Shown: positions 28,822 to 41,016 of the stretch, piece after piece
Position numbering within the stretch: the first letter of the stretch is position 1
How the letters are laid out: each line of letters starts with the position of its first letter
Origin: Yoonia sp.
Lineage (GTDB): Bacteria > Pseudomonadota > Alphaproteobacteria > Rhodobacterales > Rhodobacteraceae
DNA: 64,000 bases
Reading direction: 5' to 3'
NCBI RefSeq assembly: GCF_018402175.1
Contig: NZ_JAGYJK010000018.1
Coordinates: forward strand, 62,001 to 126,000
Program-made: the position numbers and the translations under genes
The notes under the pieces: generated by a model
The model's input: only the letters and a program-made list of their open reading frames with translations
Told to the model about the DNA's origin: nothing
The model's database searches: none

Positions 28822-28916
28822 TGATATTCCTCCCAATCATGCCGTCCTGGCATGTGCGTTTCGTGACACCCAAAGTGCCGGCTTTCTTCATCGCGCTGCG
28901 CTTTGGAATCGCTGTA

Positions 28917-28930
28917 CCAAAGCGCTTTGG
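28917..28930. promoter_or_regulatory. LacI-type operator upstream of aglE
   Basis: CCAAAGCGCTTTGG is a perfect 14-bp palindrome with the central CG pair typical of LacI-family sites. It lies 96 bases before the aglE start in the divergent aglE/aglR region. A CTGCGCTTTGGAA half-site lies just beside it at about 28896. Confidence 0.75.
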
Positions 28931-29078
28931 ATTTTGCTACATTCCATCAAGGTTTCAAAATTGTCAATGATGCAGTCATTTGTGAAAAAATGCCTTGGAT
29001 TTAGGCAAATCGAGCGTTACTCAAATCATCACGGGTGGTGCAATTACAAATTGTCTTGCTAAAACCCCATGGCTAATT

Positions 29079-29092
29079 TGAAAGCGCTTTGA
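29079..29092. promoter_or_regulatory. LacI-type operator in front of aglR
   Basis: TGAAAGCGCTTTGA shares the palindromic core AAAGCGCTTT with the site at 28917 and ends 15 bases before the aglR start. A repressor bound here would block its own gene, so autoregulation is likely. Confidence 0.7.
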
Positions 29093-29106
29093 AAGACGGC
29101 AACCGG

Positions 29107-30138
29107 ATGAACCTCAAGCAACTCTCGCAAAAGCTGGGCCTGAGCCAGACCACCGTCAGCCGCGCGCTGAACGGCTATCCCGAGGTGAACGAGGCGACGC
29201 GCCTGCGTGTCGAACGGGCGGCCGCGCAATATCATTATCGCCCCAGCACCCGCGCCAAGGGGCTGGCGACGGGCAAGGCGCTGGCCATCGGCCATGTCAT
29301 CCCGATTTCCAGCAAACACGAAATGGTCAATCCGATTTTCGGGGATTTCATCGCAGGGGCGGGTGAAACCTATGCGCGGCATGGCTATGAAATGATCCTG
29401 TGTACCGCCGATGACGGACAAGAAGAACAGGTTTACCGCGGGCTCAAGGCGCGGCGGGCGGTGGACGGCGTGGTCGTGCATGGACCACGGCTGGATGACA
29501 GCCGGATCAGATTGCTGCATGATATCGGGCTGCCCTTTGTGGTGCATGGGCGGTCGTCAGGGGCCACCCTGCCCTATGCCTGGCTGGACGTGAACAACCG
29601 CCATGCGTTCCAGCGGGCCACCGATTTCCTGCTGGATCTGGGGCATCTGCGGATCGGGCTGATCAACGGGATGGAATGCATGGATTTCGCGCACCGGCGG
29701 CGCGACGGCTATACGATTGCGATGCTTGCCCGCGGTGTGCCTGTCGACCCGTCGATCATGCGATCCAGCGAGATGACCGAAGACTTTGGCTATCAATCCA
29801 CCCGCGACATGCTGGCGCTGGGCGATCCGCCGACGGCGCTGCTTTGTGCCTCGCTGATCTCGGCTTTGGGGGCGCGGCGCGCGGTCGAAGAGGCAGGGCT
29901 GGTCATGGGGCGCGATGTGTCGATCATCACCCATGACGATGATCTGTCCTATCTCAAGAACGGCGGCGACATCCCGATTTTCACTGCGACACGGTCGTCG
30001 GTGCGCGCGGCGGGCGCAAGACTGGCGGAAATCCTGCTGGGCGGGATCGCGGACCCCGACCTGCCGCACCAGAACGTGCTTCTCGAAGCTGAATTGATGG
30101 TGGGGCGTTCCACCGGACCCGCCCCCAGAAAGGACTGA
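29107..30138 (+). CDS. aglR: LacI-family transcriptional regulator of the agl genes
   Basis: A 343-residue LacI-type repressor. The helix-turn-helix is at residues 2-30 (LKQLSQKLGLSQTTVSRALN), followed by the hinge HYRPSTRAKGLATG and a periplasmic-binding-protein-like sensor domain. The ATG at 29107 places the helix-turn-helix at the N-terminus as in the family; the frame is open to 29089 but that stretch overlaps the operator. It is divergent from aglE and one base before the GH1 gene, so it probably controls both directions. The effector is likely a glucoside, by context. Confidence 0.9.
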   Translation: MNLKQLSQKLGLSQTTVSRALNGYPEVNEATRLRVERAAAQYHYRPSTRAKGLATGKALAIGHVIPISSKHEMVNPIFGDFIAGAGETYARHGYEMILCTADDGQEEQVYRGLKARRAVDGVVVHGPRLDDSRIRLLHDIGLPFVVHGRSSGATLPYAWLDVNNRHAFQRATDFLLDLGHLRIGLINGMECMDFAHRRRDGYTIAMLARGVPVDPSIMRSSEMTEDFGYQSTRDMLALGDPPTALLCASLISALGARRAVEEAGLVMGRDVSIITHDDDLSYLKNGGDIPIFTATRSSVRAAGARLAEILLGGIADPDLPHQNVLLEAELMVGRSTGPAPRKD

Positions 30139-30139
30139 C

Positions 30140-31462
30140 ATGCACTTTAAACGCAGCGATTTTCCCGACGGATTCCTGTTCGGGGCCGCCACTGCCGCCT
30201 ATCAGATCGAAGGGCACCAGTTCGGCGGCGCAGGCCCCACGCATTGGGATACATTCGCCGCCACGCCGGGCAATGTCCTGCGCGCCGAAAACGGTGCGCT
30301 GGCCTGCGACCATTACCACCGCTTTGCCGAAGACCTCGATCTGTTGCGCGATGCGGGCATGGATGCCTACCGGTTTTCGACATCCTGGGCGCGGGTCATG
30401 CCGGACGGGCGGACGGTGAACACGCAGGGCCTCGATTTCTACGACCGGCTGGTCGATGCGATGCTGGAACGCGGGCTGAAACCGTTTCAGACGCTCTATC
30501 ATTGGGAATTGCCGTCCGCGCTGGCCGATCAGGGCGGCTGGACCAACCGCGACACCTGTGTCGCCTTTGCCGATTTCACCGATGTGATCACCGACCGGAT
30601 CGGGGACCGCGTCCATGCCATTGCCACGATCAACGAGCCGTGGTGCGTGGCCTATCTGTCGCATTTTCTGGGCCATCATGCGCCCGGCCTGCGCGATATC
30701 CGCGCAACAGCGCGCGCGATGCATCACATCAACCTCGCGCATGGCATGGCGATGACGCGGCTGCGCGCCAGGGGCATGCAGAATTGCGGCGTGGTGCTGA
30801 ATTTCGACCATACCGCCCCGCTGGATGACAGCGCCGGTGCGGCACAGGCCGTGGCCACATGGGATGCGATCATGAACCGCTGGTTTATCGAGGCCATCGC
30901 CAAAGGTACCTATCCCGCCGAGGCTTTGGCCGGTTTCGCCGCCCATATGCCCGCAGGCTGGCAAGCTGATATGGCCGAGATCAGCCAGCCCGTGGATTTT
31001 CTGGGTGTCAATTATTACACGCGCCATCAGGTGACGACCGATCCCGCCCAGCCCTGGCCGCATCTGGCCTCGCATGACGGGCCGGGCGCGAAAACCCAGA
31101 TGGGCTGGGAGATTTACCCCGACGGGTTGCACGACTTCCTGACGCGGCTGGCGGATGAGTATGTCGGTGATCTGCCGCTGTTTGTTACCGAAAATGGCAT
31201 GGCCTGGGATGACCATGTCGTGAATGGTGCGGTCGATGACCCCGAACGGATCCGGTTCATCGCGGATCATATCGCAGCCACTGGTCGCGCCATCGCGGCG
31301 GGGGCCAATGTGCAGGGGTTCTTTTACTGGTCGCTTCTGGACAATTACGAATGGGCCTTTGGCTATGAAAAACGGTTCGGGATGGTCCATGTCGATTTCG
31401 ACACCTTGAAGCGGACGCCCAAAGCATCCTATCACGCGTTCAAATCCGCCATCGCGCGCTAG
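30140..31462 (+). CDS. Beta-glucosidase, glycoside hydrolase family 1
   Basis: A 440-residue GH1 enzyme without a signal peptide. The N-terminal signature FPDGFLFGAATAAYQIEG is present. The acid/base Glu is in TINEPWCVAY near residue 167 and the nucleophile Glu in LFVTENGMAW near 352. It hydrolyses beta-glucosides such as cellobiose to glucose in the cytoplasm; the aglycone range is not predictable. It starts one base after the aglR stop. Finding it downstream of an agl regulator rather than with a beta-glucoside transporter suggests that the agl importer also brings in beta-linked sugars. Confidence 0.93.
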   Translation: MHFKRSDFPDGFLFGAATAAYQIEGHQFGGAGPTHWDTFAATPGNVLRAENGALACDHYHRFAEDLDLLRDAGMDAYRFSTSWARVMPDGRTVNTQGLDFYDRLVDAMLERGLKPFQTLYHWELPSALADQGGWTNRDTCVAFADFTDVITDRIGDRVHAIATINEPWCVAYLSHFLGHHAPGLRDIRATARAMHHINLAHGMAMTRLRARGMQNCGVVLNFDHTAPLDDSAGAAQAVATWDAIMNRWFIEAIAKGTYPAEALAGFAAHMPAGWQADMAEISQPVDFLGVNYYTRHQVTTDPAQPWPHLASHDGPGAKTQMGWEIYPDGLHDFLTRLADEYVGDLPLFVTENGMAWDDHVVNGAVDDPERIRFIADHIAATGRAIAAGANVQGFFYWSLLDNYEWAFGYEKRFGMVHVDFDTLKRTPKASYHAFKSAIAR

Positions 31463-31470
31463 GAAGCCCC

Positions 31471-32472
31471 ATGTCCCACCCTGCCAACAGCTATGCCCTT
31501 GTCGCCGATATCGGTGGCACCAACACGCGTGTGGCGCTTGCGGACGGGCGGCGCATCATCGCCAGCACGATCCGGCGCTATGCCAATGCGGATTTTCCGG
31601 GGCTGGAATCGGTGCTGCGCCGCTATATCGCGGATGAAGGCGGGGTCGACCCTGTCGCAGCCTGCGTGGCCGTGGCGGGGCCTGTGCGCGACGGGCGTGC
31701 GACGATGACCAATCTGGACTGGACCATCGACAAAACCACGCTGGCCCGCGCGACCAAGGCTGAAACGGTGGCCATCCTGAACGATCTGCAGGCGCAGGGC
31801 CATGCGCTGGGGCATCTGGACGCCGCCAATATCCGCACGATCCTGCCCGGTCCCGACACCAGCGCGCAGGCGGCCAAGCTGGTGATCGGCATCGGCACAG
31901 GGTTCAACGCGGCCCCGGTGTTCGACCTGCCCGCAGGCCGGATCGTCACCCCGTCCGAAAGCGGCCATGCAAACCTGCCGATCCGCAACGAGATGGAACT
32001 GCGCCTGTGCCAGTTCGTGTCCACCGCCCATGGCTTTCCGGCGGTCGAGGATGTGCTGTCAGGGCGCGGGCTGGAACGGGTCTATGCCTTTCTGGGCAAC
32101 GAAGACAGCGACCCCCGCGAGGCGGCAGCACAAGACATCATGGCCGCCTGTGCCGATGACAGCGATCCGCGCGCGATTGCCGCGGCACGCCTGTTCACCC
32201 GCATCCTTGGCACCGTTTGTGGCAATCTGTCGCTGATCCAGCTGCCCTTTGGCGGGGTCTATCTGGTGGGTGGTGTCGCGCGGGCCTTTGCCCCGCATCT
32301 GACGCGTTTCGGTTTTGCCGAGGCGTTCCGCGACAAGGGCCGTTTTGCAGGCTTCATGGGCAATTTCGCCGTTCACGTCGTCGAAGACGATTACGCCGCC
32401 CTGACCGGATCGGCGGCACATCTGGTCGCATTGGGCACGACCGGATCGCTGGCCGCACAAAGCAGCAACTAA
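31471..32472 (+). CDS. glk: Glucokinase
   Basis: A 333-residue ROK-independent glucokinase of the E. coli Glk type. The ATP-binding VADIGGTNTRVAL is at residues 11-23, with the glucose-site ILNDLQAQGHAL near 100 (the catalytic Asp is in LNDLQA) and the second phosphate loop VIGIGTGFN near 133. It phosphorylates the glucose freed by the two glucosidases, making glucose 6-phosphate for Zwf. It is nine bases after the GH1 gene and ends in a 4-base convergent overlap with cckA. Confidence 0.93.
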   Translation: MSHPANSYALVADIGGTNTRVALADGRRIIASTIRRYANADFPGLESVLRRYIADEGGVDPVAACVAVAGPVRDGRATMTNLDWTIDKTTLARATKAETVAILNDLQAQGHALGHLDAANIRTILPGPDTSAQAAKLVIGIGTGFNAAPVFDLPAGRIVTPSESGHANLPIRNEMELRLCQFVSTAHGFPAVEDVLSGRGLERVYAFLGNEDSDPREAAAQDIMAACADDSDPRAIAAARLFTRILGTVCGNLSLIQLPFGGVYLVGGVARAFAPHLTRFGFAEAFRDKGRFAGFMGNFAVHVVEDDYAALTGSAAHLVALGTTGSLAAQSSN

Positions 32473-34803
32473 GCCGCAGGCAAGGTTTCGGCCAATTGCT
32501 CCTGCACGGTCTGCGTCAAAGTGGTCAGCGAAAACGGTTTGGGCAGAAAGATCGCATTGGTGACCTGCGGTTGACTGTCGCTGAACGCATCTTCGGCATA
32601 GCCCGAAATAAACACGACTTTGGTGTCCGGTCTGGCCTCGCGTGCCTGGCGCACCCAGCTCGGCCCATCCATGCCGGGCATGATGACATCAGTGACGAAC
32701 AGGTCAACATGCAGCGCCGGATCTTCGAGCATGGCCAGCGCGGTTTCGGCGCAATCGGCCTCGAGCACGCTATAGCCGCGCAGGCGCAGGGCGCGCGACG
32801 CAAAGGCCCGCACTGGTGCCTCGTCTTCGACCAGCAGCACGACGCCGGTGGCGGGGCCATCGACCGGTTCGCGGCGCACGGGTTCAGCCGCCACCACCGG
32901 CTCGTCAGTGCGGATATGGCGCGGGAACAGCAACGAAAATTCAGTGCCTTTGCCCAGTTCGCTATCGGCAAAGATATAGCCGCCGGTCTGCTTCACGATC
33001 CCGTAAGCCGTTGACAGGCCAAGCCCCGTGCCTTCGCCAGGGCGTTTGGTGGTGTAGAAAGGTTCAAAGATCTTGTGCAGCTTGTCAGGGCTGATGCCAT
33101 GGCCATGATCGATCACCTTGACCTGCACATAATCCCCCAGCGGCACGACAGCGCGGTCCTTGACCATCGGGTCGCGCAGGCGCAGGTTCTGGGTGGTGAC
33201 ACGGATATCGCCCGCCCCCTGCATCGCATCGCGCGCATTGACGACAAGGTTCATCAACACCTGTTCCAACTGCCGCTTGTCCGCCCTGATCGGCAGCAGG
33301 TCGGGATCATGGTCCAGCGTCAGCTGTCACCTTTTCGCCCACCAGCCGGTTCAGCAGATGGGTCAGGTCCGACAGCGTTTCGCGCAGGTCGATCACCTCT
33401 GGCTGCAGGGTCTGTTTGCGCGAAAACGCCAGCAATTGCCCGACAAGGCTCGCCGCGCGATTGGCATTCTGGTGGATCTGGATCAGGTCACTGTAATTCA
33501 GGTCGCCTTCATCATGGCGCAACAATAGCAGGTCGCAATGCCCCGAAATCGCAGTCAACAGATTATTGAAATCATGCGCCACACCACCGGCAAGTTGGCC
33601 TATGGCCTGCATTTTCTGGCTTTGGACGAATTGCGCCTCCAAAGATTTCAGCTCTGTCACGTCATCGAGCACCGCGATCAGATGCGGGTCGGTCGTGCCA
33701 CCCGCGGCGTTCAGCGTGACCTGCACGAATGTGTCCTGGCTTTGGCCGCGTCCTTGCAGGAATTGCGGGCTGCGGCCGCTGCGCCCCTCGAAGGCTTCGC
33801 GCAGCCAGTCGTTGATCGGCCGCCCCAACCCATCAAGAAGGTCGGTCAGTTTCAGACCCTCGGTGTTCACGATCCGCAGCAATTGGCGCGATTCGCGATT
33901 GGTGCCCAAAATCTCGCCTGAACGGGCAATTTTCAGCAGCGGGATCGGCAAATCCTCGATCGCGTGCCAGCCAGCGGTGAAAAACCGCGGCCCGTCACCG
34001 CGTTGATCGGCCAGCAGATAGATATCGCGCGCGCCGCCCCAACCTTCGGCGACAGCCACAATGACCGGCTGCGGGCCCTGCGCGGTCTTGAGCATGTGGC
34101 GCTGTCCGGGCGCCAAGGGCAGATCGTCGAACAGATCATCAAGGCTGGCCACGCTGCGGCCCAGCACGCTACGCAAGGCGGTGTTGATATGCAAAACGGC
34201 GTTGTTCGGTCCCAGCGTCAACATGGGCAGCGGCAGGGTGTCGTGCTGGCGCGCGGCGGCCACCGTCTGATCGCCCAGATCATCCAGCCGCCACAACCGC
34301 AGCGCCGGACTGATCACAACCACGCTCAGCCGAAAATGCCCGCTGCGCGTGATCACGTCTTCTTTGCTGGCGCCGGTCAGATGCGCGCCATGCGACAGAC
34401 GTTGCAAAAACGGATGCGGATTGGCCAGAAAACTGCCGAACAGATCGGCCAACCGCCGCCCGGTGCAATCGCCGAACCGCATCACCGCCACGGTGTTGGC
34501 ATAGCGCACCTGCCCCATGGCATCGGTCAGAAAGGCGCAGTCAAGATCGTCCTGCATCAGCCGGATGGCCGTCGTCTCAAGCTGTTTGCTGCGCAAAGAG
34601 CCAAAGGCGACCCGTCCGGCCAGCACCGTTGCACACAGCAAAAGCAAGCCAGCCGCCGCGATCAGGCCGATGCGCAGCGTGCCCTCTTCGGCCATCTGTG
34701 CCTCAATCAGAACAAATGCAGCCGCAATGCATATCCATGGCAACAAGCCCAAACGGCCCGTGGCGGACGAAGCGGGCCTTGCAAACATTGGATTGTCTGG
34801 CAA
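32469..34803 (-). CDS. cckA: Hybrid histidine kinase CckA, one-base frameshift near 33325
   Basis: About 778 codons once corrected. Two N-terminal membrane helices (about residues 19-36 and 44-66) are followed by PAS-like regions. A dimerisation domain carries the phospho-acceptor His in [20 protein letters not shown]. Then come the ATPase N-box ([14 protein letters not shown]) and G boxes ([13 protein letters not shown]) and a C-terminal receiver with the phosphorylated Asp in [13 protein letters not shown]. This order and motif set are CckA, which with ChpT controls CtrA (motility and cell cycle in alphaproteobacteria). An extra T at 33325 shifts the frame between GEKV and [10 protein letters not shown]. 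Removing it restores a continuous kinase. Confidence 0.88.
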
Positions 34804-34886
34804 AGGTCACCCTCCCTCAGCAGTATCCACTCAGGCTAGTGAAAACATCTTAATCATTAATTAATACAGGATATTTCGTCGCACGG

Positions 34887-36056
34887 CTAAGAAATATTGT
34901 TTCGGGCCAATACCGACAGGAAAAACCCGTCGCCGTCAGGCCCGGGTAGCCGCTGATCGCGCAGCGTGACTGACCATGCCGGATTGCTGTGCAAAAACTG
35001 CGTTACCACCGCGTCATTCTCGTCTTGCAGCACCGAACAGGTGGCATAGGCCAGCAGGCCCTGTGGTGCGACAAGCGTTGCGGCACGGGCGATCACGTCA
35101 TTTTGAATGGCGCAGAGCGCATCCAGCCGGTCACGCGTCAGTCGCCATTTCGCATCGGGGCTGCGCCGCCATGTACCACTGCCGCTGCAGGGCGCATCGC
35201 AGAAAACCACATCATATGGCGCGTGATCGGCGACCTGATCGGGTGCCAGCCGCGTGATCACCACCCCCGCCCGTGCCGCGCGATCCGGCAGATCGGCCAT
35301 CCGCGCAGGCGCGATATCATGGGCAAAGATGTCGGTCCCATGCCGGTCGGCAAAGGCCAGTGCCTTGCCGCCGCCACCTGCGCAATAATCCAGCACCCGC
35401 GCGCCTGCCGCCACCGGCACCATCTGCACCGCGCGTTGCGAGGCCGCATCCTGCAATTCGACAAGGCCGGTCAGATAGGCCGCCGCCGTCCTGATCCGGC
35501 GGGGATTGTCCAGCACCCGCAGGCAGCCATCGACCGCATCATGCGCCTGTGCCGTAACCCCGTCCTGCGCCAGCGCGGCCACCGCGCCTGCCGTTGTGAT
35601 GCGCCGCTGATTGACCCGCAAGAACACATCCGCGCGCCCCTGTTGCACCCTTGCGGCCGGCTCGGCATCTGCGCCCAAACTGCCCTGCCAGACCGGCCAG
35701 AGCCAATCCGGCAGATCGCAGGCAGCGGCGTCAGACAGCGCCAATGGCAGGGCAAGGGCTGCGACCTCAGCCTCGCTCCAACGCATCAGGGGCGTGTCCC
35801 AAGCCATTGAAAATATGTGCAAGATCGACATTGTCGCGCTGCAACAGACGCGCCATCAACGTCCGCCCGTCACCATCCCCCAGCGACCGCCGGCAGCGCA
35901 GCACATCGAACACATGGTCGCGCACCGCGGCGCGGTCCTTGGCACCGGCAAAGCGGCTGGCGCGCGCCCAACCCGTCAGTGCCTGTTCGGCAAAGGCCCC
36001 GCTGCCGATCTGGTCCAGCACGGCAATGGCAGCCGCGACGCGCGCGCCGGGGGTCA

Positions 36057-36057
<1 letters not shown>
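34887..36057 (-). CDS. RsmB-like rRNA (cytosine-C5)-methyltransferase, one-base frameshift near 35778
   Basis: The N-terminal NusB-like region (MTPGARVAAAIAVLDQIG to GLGHAPDAL) is in one frame, and the catalytic domain in another. The latter has DYCAGGGGKALAFA (SAM-binding), VFCDAPCSGSGTWRR and YATCSVLQDENDAV (catalytic Cys pair). One extra C near 35778 in CTCCAAC accounts for the shift, and the corrected length is 390 codons. The family methylates a cytosine of 16S rRNA; the exact site is unproven here. The N-terminal ATG overlaps the guaB stop, so it is coupled behind guaB. Confidence 0.85.
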
Positions 36058-38303
<2,246 letters not shown>

Positions 38304-38304
38304 G

Positions 38305-38380
38305 GTCGGGGTGAACCCCGACTTACGGGTTTTGCGCCCCGACCAAGGCGATCCCCCGTAAGGCGGGGTTCACCCCGCCG
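38305..38380. repeat. Pair of inverted palindromic units
   Basis: Two related hairpin units face each other. GTCGGGGT/ACCCCGAC (38305-38322) continues into CTTACGGG. The mirror unit is CCCCGTAAG into GGCGGGGT/ACCCCGCC (38362-38379). Each is an 8-bp perfect stem with a two-base loop. A third related unit follows eno at 63921. They probably act as bidirectional transcript ends between the VTT gene and the reactivase gene. Confidence 0.6.
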
Positions 38381-38484
38381 CCCCCCAACCGCCATGCCGT
38401 TCTTATCATCCAGATTGACGGATACCGCCCTTCCCTCCACCACGCAGCGGGATATGTAAGTGTCAACCAAGACAGGCAGAACCG

Positions 38485-40515
38485 ATGACCACCGACCCTC
38501 TCGTGATCTTCACACCCTCCGGCAAACGGGGTCATTTCCCTGTTGGCACGCCTGTCCTGACAGCGGCGCGGCAATTGGGGGTGGACCTTGATTCCGTTTG
38601 TGGCGGGCGCGGCATCTGTTCGAAATGCCAGATCACCCCGTCCTATGGCGAGTTTTCCAAACACGGGGTCACCGTCGCCCCCGACGCTTTGTCCGACTGG
38701 AACAGCGTCGAAGGACGTTACGACAGTATCCGTGGTCTGAAACAGGGCCGCCGTCTTGGCTGTCAGGCGCAGATCCTGCGCGATGTGGTCATCGACGTGC
38801 CTGCCGAAAGCCAAGTGCATAAGCAGGTCGTGCGCAAACGGGCCGAAGTGCGCGAGATCACGATGAACCCGTCCACACGGCTGTATTATGTCGAGGTCGA
38901 AGAACCCGACATGCACGACCCATCGGGCGATCTGGAACGGCTGGTCACGGCGCTGCGCCGCGACTGGGCCCTGCCCGCTCTCGAGGCCGATCTGGGCGTG
39001 CTGCGCAACCTGCAAAAGGCGCTGCGCAAAGGTGACTGGAAAGTCACCGTCGCCGTCCATCTGGGCGATGCGGTGTTTTCACCGCGAATCGTGGCAATCT
39101 GGCCGGGGTTCTATGAAGGCACGATCTATGGCCTTGCCGTCGATCTGGGATCGACCACCATTGCCGCGCATCTGTGCGATCTGCGCTCGGGCGAGGTGGT
39201 GGCGTCATCGGGCATCATGAACCCGCAAATCCGCTTTGGCGAAGACCTGATGAGCCGGGTCAGCTACGGCATGATGAACCCCACCGGATCGGACGAAATG
39301 ACCCGCGCCGTGCGCGAAGGCATGAATGCGTTGTTCGTGCAGATTGCGTCAGAGGCGCAGATCGACCGCGACCTGATCATGGATGCGGTCTTCGTCTGCA
39401 ATCCGGTCATGCATCACCTGTTTCTGGGCATCGACGCCTATGAACTGGGGCAAGCGCCCTTTGCGCTGGCCACCTCCGACGCACTCTCGCTGCGCGCGCT
39501 GGAACTGGATTTGAACCTGCATCCCGCAGCACGTGTTTATATCCTGCCGTGCATCGCGGGCCATGTCGGCGCCGATGCGGCGGCCGTGGCGCTGTCAGAG
39601 GCACCCGACAAATCCGAAGACCTTGTGCTGATCGTTGATGTCGGCACCAATGCCGAAATCCTGCTGGGCAACCGCGAAAAGGTGCTGGCCTGTTCCTCGC
39701 CCACCGGCCCCGCATTTGAAGGCGCGCAGATCAGTTCGGGCCAGCGCGCCGCCCCCGGTGCGATCGAACATGTGGAAATCGACCCTGTCAGCAAACTGCC
39801 CCGCTTCAAGGTGATCGGCAGCGATATCTGGTCCGACGAGGACGGCTTTGCCGACACCATCGCCCAGACCGGCGTGACCGGCATCTGCGGGTCCGGCATC
39901 ATCGAGGTGATCGCCGAAATGCGCATGGCGGGCATCGTCGACGGGCCGGGGCTGATCGGATCGGCCGACCAGACCGGATCGCCCAATTGCTTTGCCGACG
40001 GGCGCACCAATTCCTATCTGCTTTACGATGGCACGGCGGCGGGTGGCCCGCTGATCACCGTGACCAATACCGATGTGCGGCAGATCCAGATGGCCAAGGC
40101 CGCGCTCTATTCCGGCGCGCGGCTGTTGATGGACAAATTCGGCGTGGACAAGGTGGACCGCGTGGTGCTGGCCGGTGCCTTTGGCGCGCATATCAGCCCC
40201 AAACATGCGATGGTTCTTGGTATGATCCCCGATGCGCCCTTGGACAAGGTGACAAGTGCCGGCAACGCCGCTGGCACCGGCGCGCGGATCGCGCTGCTGA
40301 ACACCGACGCACGGCGCGAAATCGAAACCATCGTGCGCCAGATCCACAAAATCGAGACCGCGATCGAGCCGCGTTTTCAGGAACATTTCGTCAATGCCTC
40401 GGCCATTCCGAACGCGGTGGAACCTTTCCCGATCCTCAATTCCATCGTCACGATCCCGCAGATCAACCACAACCAAGGCGGCGACCGTGGGCCGCGCCGG
40501 CGCGGGCGGCGGTAA
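38485..40515 (+). CDS. RamA/RACo-like corrinoid-protein reactivase (2Fe-2S plus ASKHA, DUF4445)
   Basis: A 676-residue protein. An N-terminal plant-type 2Fe-2S domain has C39-x5-C45-x2-C48 and C93. A linker region spans about residues 120-210. A C-terminal ASKHA ATPase domain follows, with AVDLGSTTIAAHL near 213 and IVDVGTNAEILLGN near 380. This is the architecture of RACo and related reductive activators, which use ATP and a low-potential electron to return inactive cob(II)alamin to cob(I)alamin. MetH normally reactivates through its own SAM domain; with MetH split, this protein is the likely substitute. It stands alone on its strand with no obvious partner beside it. The start ATG at 38485 is the first Met before the ferredoxin fold. 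Confidence 0.85.
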   Translation: MTTDPLVIFTPSGKRGHFPVGTPVLTAARQLGVDLDSVCGGRGICSKCQITPSYGEFSKHGVTVAPDALSDWNSVEGRYDSIRGLKQGRRLGCQAQILRDVVIDVPAESQVHKQVVRKRAEVREITMNPSTRLYYVEVEEPDMHDPSGDLERLVTALRRDWALPALEADLGVLRNLQKALRKGDWKVTVAVHLGDAVFSPRIVAIWPGFYEGTIYGLAVDLGSTTIAAHLCDLRSGEVVASSGIMNPQIRFGEDLMSRVSYGMMNPTGSDEMTRAVREGMNALFVQIASEAQIDRDLIMDAVFVCNPVMHHLFLGIDAYELGQAPFALATSDALSLRALELDLNLHPAARVYILPCIAGHVGADAAAVALSEAPDKSEDLVLIVDVGTNAEILLGNREKVLACSSPTGPAFEGAQISSGQRAAPGAIEHVEIDPVSKLPRFKVIGSDIWSDEDGFADTIAQTGVTGICGSGIIEVIAEMRMAGIVDGPGLIGSADQTGSPNCFADGRTNSYLLYDGTAAGGPLITVTNTDVRQIQMAKAALYSGARLLMDKFGVDKVDRVVLAGAFGAHISPKHAMVLGMIPDAPLDKVTSAGNAAGTGARIALLNTDARREIETIVRQIHKIETAIEPRFQEHFVNASAIPNAVEPFPILNSIVTIPQINHNQGGDRGPRRRGRR

Positions 40516-40561
40516 TCGGCGCTTGACGGCAGCGGGTGACGCAATTACCTGAACATAGCGT

Positions 40562-40635
40562 GCGGGTGTAGCTCAATGGTAGAGCAGCAGCTTCCCAAGC
40601 TGAATACGAGGGTTCGATTCCCTTCACCCGCTCCA
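40562..40635 (+). tRNA. tRNA-Gly (CCC anticodon)
   Basis: A complete 74-base cloverleaf with encoded CCA. Acceptor GCGGGTG/CACCCGC, D arm GCTC/GAGC, anticodon loop TTCCCAA (anticodon CCC), and T arm GAGGG/CCCTT around TTCGATT. The anticodon stem ends with a G-A mismatch at its outer pair. RidA begins 27 bases later. Confidence 0.95.
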
Positions 40636-40662
40636 GCAACATCACCCCAGAAAGCCCTTCCC

Positions 40663-41013
40663 ATGTCCGACATCACCCGCCACCACACCAACGCTCGCAT
40701 GAGCCAGCTCGTCACCCATAACGGCATCGCCTATCTGGCGGGGCAAGTCGGCACGCCGGGGGCTACGGTGGCTGAACAGACCGCGGCGATCCTCGCCCAA
40801 ATCGACGCGCTGCTGGCCGAGGCTGGCACCGACAAGACCAAGATCCTAACCGCGCAGATCTGGCTGTCGGATATCGCCACGCAATTTGCAGCCATGAACG
40901 CCGTCTGGGATGCCTGGGTGCCTGCAGGCCATGGCCCCGCCCGCTGGACCGGCGAGGCGAAACTGGCAACGCAGGATTACAACGTCGAAATCATCGTTAC
41001 CGCCGCGATCTGA
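40663..41013 (+). CDS. RidA family protein
   Basis: A 116-residue protein of the YjgF/YER057c/UK114 fold, as a trimer in the family. RidA hydrolyses reactive enamine/imine intermediates from PLP enzymes such as threonine dehydratase. The conserved GIAYLAGQVG, the ILAQIDALLAEAGTDK helix and EIIVTAAI end are present. The catalytic Arg of the standard family (RxxV motif) is in the TGEAKLATQDYNVEI region only in altered form, so it may be a diverged subtype. It lies immediately after tRNA-Gly and is convergent with the A24-like gene. Confidence 0.82.
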   Translation: MSDITRHHTNARMSQLVTHNGIAYLAGQVGTPGATVAEQTAAILAQIDALLAEAGTDKTKILTAQIWLSDIATQFAAMNAVWDAWVPAGHGPARWTGEAKLATQDYNVEIIVTAAI

Positions 41014-41016
41014 CGA

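Noticed and set aside
29981-31435. Long open frame opposite the GH1 gene (484 codons)
   Set aside because: Mirror of a conserved gene; no motifs, no ribosome site.
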